From: Anaerolineales bacterium
GTDB taxonomy: Bacteria; Chloroflexota; Anaerolineae; Anaerolineales; UBA6663
DNA: 56,917 nt
Direction: 5' to 3'
NCBI GenBank assembly: GCA_020845955.1
Contig: JADLEU010000224.1
Location: 1-56,917 of the forward strand
Shown here: positions 24,821 through 32,809 of the stretch, piece after piece
Layout of the letters: each line of letters begins with the position of its first letter
Position numbering within the stretch: position 1 is the first letter of the stretch
Notes under the pieces: model-generated
Seen by the model: the letters and a program-made list of their open reading frames with translations, nothing else
Database searches by the model: none
Told to the model about the DNA's origin: nothing
Made by a program: the position numbers and the translations under genes

Positions 24821-26654
24821 AGACCAGCATCCCCGCCAGCCGGTCTTCCGCGACCGGGTCCGCACACTGCTGCTCGATGGCGAAGCCCGCCGCCGAATGC
24901 AGCGCCGCCCAGGCAGAAAAGTGCCCCGGCGCGGCGCTGAAGAGATCGGCCGACAGCAGGCACCCCCCTGGGCGGAGGAGGCGGGCGCACTCGCGCAGAG
25001 CGGCCAGGGGCTCCGGGTGGTCCGCCCAGGTGTCGACGGCAATCACGAGATCAAAGGCGCCCACGGGGTAGGGCAGCGCCCAGCCGCTTGCGATCACCCA
25101 ATCCGCGCGCGGGCCCAGGCGCCAGGCCGCAAACGCGCTGCGTGCCTGCCGGAGCAGCGGCGAGCAAAGGTCCAACCCGCAGGCGTGGGCGCGGGGAAAG
25201 CGCTCGAGGACAGCGCCAGCCAGGAGTGCGGCGCCGCTGCCAAGGTGGCCCACTCGCGCCGGCTCGAGCCGCAGCCGCGCCAGGCTGGCCAATAAGAAGG
25301 CCTCACGGCCCAGCACTGCATGGCGGAAGGCCTGGCGCACGAGGGCATCGCCCAGCGACGGCGGGCCGGGCAGCCGCCGCTCGGTGGGGTCCCAATCTTG
25401 TGCCAGGAAGTGCCGGACCAGACGCTGCCAGTAGAACAGGTCCCGGCACAGGCGTGCCAGCGCTTCCGTTCGGCCCAACCCAACGGGGCGAAGCCAGCTG
25501 GCGCCCAGAGCCGAGATGACGCCGGAGACGCGGGGAAAGCGCTGCCGGCGCCGGGCGGCCGCGAGAAGCAGCCGCAGCCCGAGCACTGGGCCGGAGAGGA
25601 ACTCTAGGTGGGTGAGCCAGGGCAGCAGGTACACTGCCAACATGGTGACCAGCAGCGGAGCGGCGGCCCTGAAGGCCAGCAGCGCGATCAGGGCGCCCAA
25701 GACGAGGGTGATGTGCAGGGTTCCGGCGACGATCGACAAGCGGTGATCGCCGGCCCAGGCCAGCGCAGCGTGCAGCCAGAACAGGCTCAACAGCGCGATG
25801 ACGATCAGCAGGGCCGCGGCGGCGGCGCGCTCGGCCGCCGAGTACGCCAGCGCGCGGGCCGGCACGGCGGCGAACAAGATGACCAGCAGCACCGCCTGCA
25901 GCCCGAGCGCGTAGAGCACTAACCGCGGGGGGATCACAAAGCCATTGCCGTGGGGCCGGGCGCCCAGCAGGATGGCGGTCGAGCGCAGGCCGCAGGCCAG
26001 GTCGTTGACCAGGTCACGCAGGCTGGCGTGCACGCCATTGATGAGGATGATGAAGACCACCACGTAGGCGGCGGCCAGCCCGGTCAGCGGGTTGGCCGCG
26101 CCGGCAGTTAGGGCGGCGCCATAGATCAAGTGCGCCCCCCAGCTCAGGCCCTGGATTAGGTCGGTCAGCGGCCCAAAGCGGAGCCGTTTGCCCCACAGGT
26201 CGTAGACCGTCATCAAGCCGAAGCTGGCCGTCAGGGCCGCGTAGGCGAATGGGCCACCGCCCCGCCAGGCTGTCAGGGCCAGGGCGAGTGGGATTTGCAG
26301 CAGCGCGAAGGCCAGGGCCTGCCCAGGCTGGATCGTGCCCCGCACGAGAGGGTAGGCAGACCGCAGCGGTTCGGTCCGGTCCACGGGCAGATCGGCGACG
26401 TCGTTGAGGACGTAGGCGTAGATGTGAAAGGTGACGGCGATGCTCAGCAGCGCGGCAATCTGGCCGGTGGGCAGATGGGGTGCGACGGTGGCGGCGCCCA
26501 CGAGCGGCAAGAGGGCTGAAGCGCCGATGACGGGGAAGCGGATGAAGCGATACCAGAAACCGGCCTGGCTGGCGGCTGCCTCAGCCAGCCGCCCAAGCAC
26601 GCCAGCACCTCGCCGCCAGCGCGGCAGGCACAAGGTCAATTGGGCAGCGTCCAC
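24807..26654 (-). CDS. UbiA prenyltransferase-methyltransferase fusion
   Basis: 615 residues. The N-terminal part (about 35-375) is a UbiA-type integral membrane prenyltransferase with NDVADLPVDR at residues 84-93 and a second motif LRDLVNDLACGLRSTA (about 215-230). The C-terminal part (about 430-600) is a class I SAM-dependent methyltransferase: VGHLGSGAALLAG is a diverged motif I, ACGLDLCSPLLRQAR motif II and FDLVIAVDTW motif IV. The start (GTG at 26654) overlaps the NTPase stop by 19 bases, so the position is less certain. The two activities together match prenylation followed by methylation, as in quinone synthesis, but joined in one chain. Confidence 0.85.
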   Translation of the reverse strand: MDAAQLTLCLPRWRRGAGVLGRLAEAAASQAGFWYRFIRFPVIGASALLPLVGAATVAPHLPTGQIAALLSIAVTFHIYAYVLNDVADLPVDRTEPLRSAYPLVRGTIQPGQALAFALLQIPLALALTAWRGGGPFAYAALTASFGLMTVYDLWGKRLRFGPLTDLIQGLSWGAHLIYGAALTAGAANPLTGLAAAYVVVFIILINGVHASLRDLVNDLACGLRSTAILLGARPHGNGFVIPPRLVLYALGLQAVLLVILFAAVPARALAYSAAERAAAAALLIVIALLSLFWLHAALAWAGDHRLSIVAGTLHITLVLGALIALLAFRAAAPLLVTMLAVYLLPWLTHLEFLSGPVLGLRLLLAAARRRQRFPRVSGVISALGASWLRPVGLGRTEALARLCRDLFYWQRLVRHFLAQDWDPTERRLPGPPSLGDALVRQAFRHAVLGREAFLLASLARLRLEPARVGHLGSGAALLAGAVLERFPRAHACGLDLCSPLLRQARSAFAAWRLGPRADWVIASGWALPYPVGAFDLVIAVDTWADHPEPLAALRECARLLRPGGCLLSADLFSAAPGHFSAWAALHSAAGFAIEQQCADPVAEDRLAGMLVCVRV

Positions 26655-29512
26655 CGGCGGAGCTCATAGCCAGCCTGGCGCGCCATCCGAATGGGCACCA
26701 GGCTGTAGCGGGCCATGAAATCCTGCGCGCCGCGGGCGTTGGCCAGGCTGCTCAAGCTGCCCATCAGCAACTGTTGGCGCATCTGAGGATAATTCAGCGC
26801 TTGATGGACGCTGGTGTTGTAGATCCCCAGACCGTAGATGTAGCGCCGCATCAGGTCCACGTCGGCCGCGGCGGCCACTTGGCGCTGCAAGGCTTCGGCC
26901 GCCCCGATCTGGGCCAGGAAGGCATCCACCGCGTCGACATGCAGCAGGCGGATGGCGCCCAGGCAGCTGACCAGGGGCGCTTCGAGGGCGGGTTCGTCAA
27001 ACCGGCGCACGGCCCCGCGCAGGGTCTCAAAGACGGCCACGGGGTAATAGAACCCTAACGGCCCCAGCCCGGACAGGCAGCGCGCGGCCAGCCGTTGGTC
27101 GTTCCGTTCCAGGGCGTCTTGGATGAGCTGGACGAAGAACGGCATGTGCGGCCCGCGCTTGGCGTAGGCCAGGCCGAGTGGGATCCAAAGCAGGTCGAGC
27201 CTGGCCAACAGGGTGGGGGTTTCGCCGAAGACGATCTGGGCATGCTCGGCGCACAATCGGCGCGTAAACTCTTCCAGCATGTCGACCCAGGCCGGCGGCG
27301 TGCCGGGCAGCAGCACGCTGAACCCCAGCAGCACCGCCAGGCGGCCGGTGGGCGGCAGGCGGTCGAACAGGCTGCGCAGTAGCGGCTCGGTGCCCGCGAA
27401 ATCGCGGCAGGCGTGGACGGCCAGCACCAAGGCGCCCAGCAGGTGGCAGAGCAGGCTGCCGGATTGGAGCACGGCCGCCAGGTCGGCCGCGGCGGGGTCG
27501 AGCGGGGCAGCAGGATCGACGCAAGGCAGGACCCGCTCGAACAACGCTTTCTGCTCGTCCGAAAGCCGGAACAACTGCTCGGGTGGGATGAACTCGGTGA
27601 GCGTGCTGACCAGCCGGCCGGAGTAGCCGAAGGACACCGCCGGGACCAGCACGGTCTCCAACACGGGCGCGAGCCCGTCGAAGCGATCCAGGTGCAGCCG
27701 GTCCTTGAGCACCTTGTGCCATAGGTCGGAGGTCTGCTGGATCATCCCCTCCCGCTCGCATTGATTGATGTACAGAGTGATGGACAGGTCAAGGATGAAG
27801 GAGAGCGTGTCGACCAGGGTGCGTGGCGCTTTGTAGCTGATGCGGCTGGCCAGGTCGTCGAGCACACTGAAGACGAACTGTGGGTTTTCTTGGCCGATCA
27901 GGTACAGGGTGTCGCGCGCGGCGGCGCGCAGCTCGGGCGAACCCTGCAGGGCGGCCGAGATGAAGTGGGCGCGCGCGCCCTCCCCAATGCGGTAGGCGGC
28001 TTTGAGCGCCGTGCGCTGGGCCAGGTCGGAGGCCAGGCTCAGCAACTGCTCGATCTGAGCGCCGGCGGCGCTGGGCTGATCGACGTATCGATCCAGCAGG
28101 CCGTCCACGGCCAGTTCGCGCTGCTCCAGGTTAGGCGACTGCGCTAGCGCCGCGAGCGCGCCCTCGGCCGCGCCCACCGACAGCAGCACGCGGGCCGTGT
28201 CGTAGGCCAGCGGAAACGCGCGCGCGTCGGCCAGCAGCGAGGTAATGACCTCTACCGCAACAGGCCCTGTCCGGTGTAGCGCCAGGGCGAGCGCGTAAGC
28301 GCCAACCTGAGTATAGGTGAATTTGACGGCCGTATCGATGGGAAGGTCGTTGGGGGAAGTTTCGGTGAGCAGCCCCGCATCCAGCACCCGGTAGTAGCTG
28401 GTGCTCTTGTCTTCCTGGACGATCTCCGGCCCCAGCCGCGCATCCTGCTCCAGGTCGCTGAGCAGCAGCGCGGCGCGCTTCTGGCGCAGCATCTCGGCGG
28501 CCAGCGCCAAGACGAAGGCCTGGTCCTGGCGCTGCTTGACGCGCTCGTTGAAATAGCGCTCGTACACCTCCAGGGTGAGGGCGTTGGGCTGGATGGGCTC
28601 GTCCTTATCCTGGTAGGCCTCGGCCATCAGCCGTAGGAGGAGCGGGCTGCGCAATTGCTCACGCACCTGGGCGGGCACCTCCGCCAGCGTGGACTTCAGG
28701 CGGAAGTGCGCCTGGTAGCGGGGATAGGCCTGTTCCAGTTCGGCCGGCTCGAAGAGCGACAGCCGGAGGAAGCGGTCGGGGTCGCCGTAGTACCGGCTCC
28801 AGGCGAGCCGGGCGGCGTCGCGCCGCTCCAGACGTTCCCAGGTGGTCGTGTTGCAGCTCAGCACCAGGCGCACGTTGGCGTCGGGCAGATCCTCGACCAG
28901 CGCATCGAGGTTTCTCAGGATGTCGTCCGGGCCCTCGTCGCCGCCGCCGCGGAACTCGTTGATGGCGTCGAAGATGACGATCACCTGCGCGGCCTCGGCG
29001 CCGGCCAACTGGCTGACGCGCGGTAGGTGGGGGATCAGGGCGGGAACCTGTTCGAGGAGCAGGTCGCGCAGGATCTCGCGCTGCACGTCGACGCCCACCG
29101 ATCCGCCGCAGTCGTAGAAGAAGACCGCCTGGCCGGCCGCGAGCAGGGTCTGGGCCCAGTGGCGCAGCAAGCTGGTCTTGCCGCTGCCGGCGGGGCCAAG
29201 CAGCAGGCAGGCGGCCCGCGGGCTGGCCAGGAAGGCGGCCAGACTGGCTTCGGCAGCCGCGCGCGCAACATAGATCTCGGGGATAAAGGCGCGCAGGCGC
29301 CCGAAGGCCCGCTTGGTTTGGAGCAAGGCCCGGTCGCGGAGGTCGTTCCAGTAGAAGGGCGAGGCACTGCCTTCGATGACGAGCTTCTCAATATACGGCC
29401 CGCCCTGGGTATTGATGACGCGCTTGTCCCCGCTAAAGACGTCGCCCTCGACGTGGGCGTGATCGCCAATGGAGAGGTTGTGGTCGTCGGGTAGCTGTGG
29501 ATCGGTGGCCAT
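26636..29512 (-). CDS. STAND/NACHT-like P-loop NTPase with N-terminal 'GD' repeat
   Basis: 958 residues from the ATG at 29512. Residues 12-48 hold short beta-like repeats (SIGDHAHVEGDVFSGDKRVI), a motif found at the front of many STAND NTPases. The NTPase core has Walker A GPAGSGKT (106-113), Walker B VIVIFDAINEF (177-187), and a sensor-like VRLVLSCNTTTW (about 219-230). A winged-helix-like region and a long helical array follow (about 400-958), which is the usual sensor part of signal-transducing ATPases. No separate effector domain such as a nuclease or TIR is visible. It is the first gene of the operon with the UbiA fusion, UbiA and the FAD oxidoreductase. It could be a regulator or a defence sensor; the coupling argues for a working link. 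Confidence 0.82.
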   Translation of the reverse strand: MATDPQLPDDHNLSIGDHAHVEGDVFSGDKRVINTQGGPYIEKLVIEGSASPFYWNDLRDRALLQTKRAFGRLRAFIPEIYVARAAAEASLAAFLASPRAACLLLGPAGSGKTSLLRHWAQTLLAAGQAVFFYDCGGSVGVDVQREILRDLLLEQVPALIPHLPRVSQLAGAEAAQVIVIFDAINEFRGGGDEGPDDILRNLDALVEDLPDANVRLVLSCNTTTWERLERRDAARLAWSRYYGDPDRFLRLSLFEPAELEQAYPRYQAHFRLKSTLAEVPAQVREQLRSPLLLRLMAEAYQDKDEPIQPNALTLEVYERYFNERVKQRQDQAFVLALAAEMLRQKRAALLLSDLEQDARLGPEIVQEDKSTSYYRVLDAGLLTETSPNDLPIDTAVKFTYTQVGAYALALALHRTGPVAVEVITSLLADARAFPLAYDTARVLLSVGAAEGALAALAQSPNLEQRELAVDGLLDRYVDQPSAAGAQIEQLLSLASDLAQRTALKAAYRIGEGARAHFISAALQGSPELRAAARDTLYLIGQENPQFVFSVLDDLASRISYKAPRTLVDTLSFILDLSITLYINQCEREGMIQQTSDLWHKVLKDRLHLDRFDGLAPVLETVLVPAVSFGYSGRLVSTLTEFIPPEQLFRLSDEQKALFERVLPCVDPAAPLDPAAADLAAVLQSGSLLCHLLGALVLAVHACRDFAGTEPLLRSLFDRLPPTGRLAVLLGFSVLLPGTPPAWVDMLEEFTRRLCAEHAQIVFGETPTLLARLDLLWIPLGLAYAKRGPHMPFFVQLIQDALERNDQRLAARCLSGLGPLGFYYPVAVFETLRGAVRRFDEPALEAPLVSCLGAIRLLHVDAVDAFLAQIGAAEALQRQVAAAADVDLMRRYIYGLGIYNTSVHQALNYPQMRQQLLMGSLSSLANARGAQDFMARYSLVPIRMARQAGYELRRWTLPN

Positions 29513-29621
29513 GCGGCACCCTGGTGGGGCGGAGGTCGGGCTGATGAGCCGCGGCGCCATGGCGAGGGTTTCGCCAGCGCCGAGTCTACTCGCCCTGGGC
29601 GCAAAGGCAAAATGGCGCGGT

Positions 29622-30179
29622 TCAGGGCGCAGGCGGCCGGAGCCTGCGCAAGAGGGCCTCGAACCCGGCCCGGGCGAGATACATGGGCTGGTATTGGGCG
29701 CCGGGGCCGCCGACGAGATCGCCGAAAGGCGTGAAATTTAGTTTCCGGTACAGCTTGAGCTGCCGCACGGTTCCAGAAATGAGGGCCAGATCGTAGTCGC
29801 GCTCCTGGCAGTAGGCAGCCAGCCTCACGAGCAGGCCCCACAAGACGCGCGACCGGCGGTAAGCCGGCTGGACAGCCAGCAGCCGGATCTCGCACGGCCT
29901 GCAATGCGGGGGAAGATACTGGTCCAGGTCGACCAGTTTCGCCTCGAGCGAAAACGGACGCTGATCGCGAACGGCCACCATGCCGGCCAGCTCGGCGCCG
30001 CGGAGGCAGACGATGTAAGTGTTCTCGGCGTGGAACTTGTCGATGAGAAGCCGGCCGGGGACCGGCGCGTGTTGGGGAATCTCATCGACAAACGTGGCGT
30101 AGTTGAGCCGGTGAACCTGCTCGAGCTCGCCGGGTTCAGTGGAAAGCTTGAAGACGAATGCCGGCGCCGTATCGGCCAT
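29622..30179 (-). CDS. GNAT-type N-acyltransferase (FeeM-like)
   Basis: 185 residues. N-terminal FKLSTEPGELEQVHRLNYATFVDEIPQH is the typical opening of FeeM / N-acyl amino acid synthase-like GNATs, with the 'R--Y--FV-E--' pattern. The central EIRLLAVQPAYRRSRVLWGLL is the acyl-CoA/ACP-binding beta4-alpha3 region (modified Q/R-x-x-G/A), then LYRKLNFTPFGDLV. Could transfer a fatty acyl group from ACP to an amino acid or amine. No ribosome binding site of note. It lies 109 bases upstream of the NTPase gene on the same strand, so it may or may not belong to that operon. Confidence 0.7.
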   Translation of the reverse strand: MADTAPAFVFKLSTEPGELEQVHRLNYATFVDEIPQHAPVPGRLLIDKFHAENTYIVCLRGAELAGMVAVRDQRPFSLEAKLVDLDQYLPPHCRPCEIRLLAVQPAYRRSRVLWGLLVRLAAYCQERDYDLALISGTVRQLKLYRKLNFTPFGDLVGGPGAQYQPMYLARAGFEALLRRLRPPAP

Positions 30180-30364
30180 GCTCGCGGCTGTTGGCTGCCC
30201 CTGAACCCGGGCGGTCTGCGCCAGCGGTCTGGCTTCCCGGTAATCGTTTGCCTCGCCCGGCTGGCGCGCGGGCGGTCAGTGGTAGCACTGTGGTTGGCCC
30301 ACACCCAGAGCCGCAGCGACGCTGCCAGTATAGCATGGCCGGTCCTCGCGACCAACATTCGGGC

Positions 30365-30505
30365 ATGCGGGGCGAGCTGCAGCTGGGCACGACCGGCCTA
30401 GCCGTGCCGCGCGACGGGGCGGCCGCCGCGTCGCGCGTGTTTCAGGAAGCGCTGACCAACGTGGTCCGGCACACGCGGGCCAGCCAGGTGCGCTTCCACC
30501 CATAT
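30365..30505 (+). pseudogene. histidine-kinase HATPase fragment
   Basis: In the frame of ATG 30365 about 45 codons read as the start of a HATPase domain: GELQLGTTGLAV followed by VFQEALTNVVRHTRASQV, a textbook N-box (E-x-LTN---H) of NarL-partner kinases. No dimerisation domain, G boxes or remaining protein are present, so it is an internal fragment. The surrounding 30180-30590 region has nothing else I can support. Confidence 0.5.
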
Positions 30506-30590
30506 GCGGTTGGCCCGGTGCAGATGCGCTCTCACAAGGTCCTGCCACCAAGGCGGCGCGGCAGCTGGCGGGAGCCGCTGGGAGGCGGTT

Positions 30591-30752
30591 CTATTCGGCG
30601 AAGCGGCGCCCTAGCAGGGCAATGCTCTCCAGCAGCCCCTGCTCGGGGTCAGGCTGGAGGGTCTCGGGCAAGAGCTCGAGGATGAAGTTACCGCGGAACT
30701 GGCGCTCGCGCAGCACCGCAATGATGGCCGGCCAGTCTACGTCGCCGCGGCC
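30591..30752 (-). pseudogene. C-terminal fragment of a xylose-isomerase-like TIM-barrel protein
   Basis: The last 53 codons of a minus-strand frame (GRGDVDWPAIIAVLRERQF, GNFILELLP, then LLESIALLGRRFAE) match the final strand and helix of sugar phosphate isomerase/epimerase TIM barrels. Sequence upstream in this frame becomes Arg/Gly-rich and belongs, in another frame, to the regulator fragment. Only about one fifth of the gene is left. Confidence 0.6.
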
Positions 30753-30997
30753 GGGTAGCACATGGCGCCGGCCAGGCCCAGGCGTTTCCTGTGCGCCTGT
30801 GCCATGGCGGCCAGGTCGGCCAGGGGGTTGACGACCGCGATGTGGACCAGGTGCTCGCGGCGGGCCTCGGCGATCAGCCGTGAGACGGTCGGGCGCGAGA
30901 CCCCCAGCGCCCTGGCGGTCTCGTCCTCCATCCCGTCTTCTACGTAATATTGATGCGCCGCGAGATACAACAGCCGCAGACACTCGGTCGGGTTCAT
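30737..30997 (-). pseudogene. SorC/DeoR-type regulator, N-terminal fragment
   Basis: 86 codons of a regulator that should have about 310-330. CLRLLYLAAHQYYVEDGMED, RALGVSRPTVSRLIAEARRE and VHIAVVNPLADL are characteristic of the winged helix-turn-helix of SorC-family sugar-binding regulators. The effector domain is missing: the frame breaks at about 30755, where the isomerase fragment begins in another frame. This junction suggests a deletion that fused two genes. Confidence 0.65.
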
Positions 30998-31171
30998 TAG
31001 TTCAGGGCGCGGCCGGCGTCAACCAAAGAACGATCGGCGTCTTAGCCGGCATCGCCTGATCGCGTGGCAGCGCAGGGCGCGAATGGCGCTGGCGGCAAGA
31101 TGAGAGACGAAGCTCAGTTAGCGCCGGTAACGACAGCCGCAACCGAAAGCGGAGCCATGGCCATCGACCAC

Positions 31172-31630
31172 CTATGCCTTTGCTGCCGGCACGTTGGAGC
31201 GGACGGTTACCGCGCCGGCGGCCTTGCTCGTGGCCTCGCGCGCAGACACCGCGCCCGTGATCATGATGGCCAGGTGCATGCCGATGAAGGCGATGTAGCC
31301 GACCGCGTCGTAGCCGCGCGCAATCAGATACACATCGTCCAGAACGCCGTGCAGCAATTCCAGCCAGATGAGCAGCCAGGCGGCGCCCACATAGCGACCA
31401 GGATCGCGCGAGGCCCACAGCATGAAGGTCCCGATGCCCAACACCTCGAAGGCGAAGGGCGACCAGCCATCGGCAAAGGCCTGCGCCGAGTCCGGCGTGA
31501 CCAGGAACGGCATCCTACCCATCCCCGTGATGGCGCCTGGATTGAGCAGGACGAAGTACAGATTCATGACACCCAACAGCAGATAGAAGGCGCCGACGAT
31601 GCGAAACCACCAGGTGAGCTTTTTCATCAC
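31172..31630 (-). CDS. BphX-like four-span membrane protein
   Basis: 152 residues with four membrane spans (about 8-28, 55-75, 80-100, 112-130). MKKLTWWFRIVGAFYLLLGVMN at the start is typical of the BphX family, small membrane proteins first noted beside biphenyl degradation genes and without a proven function. A strong Shine-Dalgarno (AGGAGG) precedes the ATG pair at 31630/31627. It lies 29 bases downstream of the truncated cytochrome gene. Confidence 0.6.
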   Translation of the reverse strand: MMKKLTWWFRIVGAFYLLLGVMNLYFVLLNPGAITGMGRMPFLVTPDSAQAFADGWSPFAFEVLGIGTFMLWASRDPGRYVGAAWLLIWLELLHGVLDDVYLIARGYDAVGYIAFIGMHLAIMITGAVSAREATSKAAGAVTVRSNVPAAKA

Positions 31631-31659
31631 GAGGCCTCCTTGAGCATAGCGGATCTTGA

Positions 31660-32355
31660 CTATTCAACTGGCGCCGTCATGTAGGTATACAGCGCTGCCA
31701 GGTCGTGGTCGTCCATAGCGGCGGCGTTCTGCCACGGCATGGTGGCCGGGAAGGGGTCATCGCCGGGGCGCACGCCCGAGCGCATCATCTCGATGAACTG
31801 GGCCTGGCTCAAGGTGCTCACCAACGGCCGCGGGTCGGGGATGGCTGGCCCCAACGCGCTGGCGGGCGTGCCGGTCATGTCGGGACCGTGGCAGCCGCGG
31901 CACTCTCCGAACGTGGCCACGTACCGGCCATACTCGGCGGTCTGGCCGCGAGGTGGCGCGGTGACCACGCCATCGACCGGCGGCTCGGAAGGGAGCATGC
32001 CTGCGCCCACCATCGCCAGACCCACGAAGTTGATGCGGTCGCCCGTGGGGCCGGTCGTCGCGGCGGGCGGCAGGCTGCGCAAGTAGGCCACCAGGGACTG
32101 CAAGTCGTCGTCGCTCAGTTGGCGGTAGGGCAGGGCTCCCATCATGCCCAGCGCATGGCCCTTCTGATCCACGCCGTGCCGCAGCGCCCGAAAGATCTCG
32201 CCGTCGGTGTAACCGGCGAGCTTGCCGGCTGGGGTCAGATTTTCGGTCGCGAGCTGGCCAATGAAGCCGAAACCTTCCGCTTGGACTGCTGGGCGGGCTT
32301 CGCCGTGCTGCGCGACGCGCCCCAGTTCGACGAGTGGCTTCTGGGCCAGCGCCAA
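31660..32355 (-). pseudogene. di-heme cytochrome c, truncated at the N-terminus
   Basis: About 231 codons from a TTG. One heme site is intact: CRGCH (in FGECRGCHGPDM) with a likely axial Met in ATMPWQNAAAMDD near the end. The first half (GFGFIGQLATENLTPAGKLAGY, ALGMMGALPYRQLSDDDL, LVAYLRSLP) is the back part of another cytochrome c domain including its Met ligand, but the CxxCH that should precede it and the export signal are absent. The first 20 codons look unrelated. The gene appears to have lost its 5' end, so it should not be exported or carry two hemes. Confidence 0.6.
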
Positions 32356-32809
32356 GCTCCTGCTTGCTGGCCGTCGTGACGTGCGCAGACGAGTTCTGCC
32401 AGGCGGCGGAGGTCTGGTGGTCTGTGGGGCGCGAGACTACGCAGGGGCAAGAGCGCCAGGCAGCAGGCGGCCTGCCTTCATTTATCGGGCCTATGTGGAG
32501 CCAGGGTCCTTGCAAAGCCGGTTGTCGTAAGCCCTAACGACTTCCGGCCAAGTCCGCTGGTCGGCCAATAGCGCGCTATCCGTTGATCCGTTTCCGATCC
32601 GGTGACGCCAACGAGAAGCAGTCGGAACTTAACGCCGACAACCAAGCCGCCAACCGTTTCGAAGGCGGCCTGAAGATGCTTGGGCTTGGAAGTCACAAAA
32701 TTGAGTTTCTCAAAGCCAATCACCCGTAATTCTGGTCGACGGAGTGCGGGGGCCGCTGTGGCTCGGCGTCCGCGTGGCAGGGATAAGCGAACAGCGCCGG
32801 CTGAGCGGG
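32356..32809. other. 454-base stretch without a recognised gene
   Basis: Less GC-rich than its surroundings. A minus-strand frame (32723-32478, 81 codons, starting MIGFEKLNFVTSKPKHLQ) has fairly normal composition and could be a small protein or fragment, but I know no relative and see no Shine-Dalgarno. Nothing repetitive or hairpin-like stands out. Confidence 0.3.
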
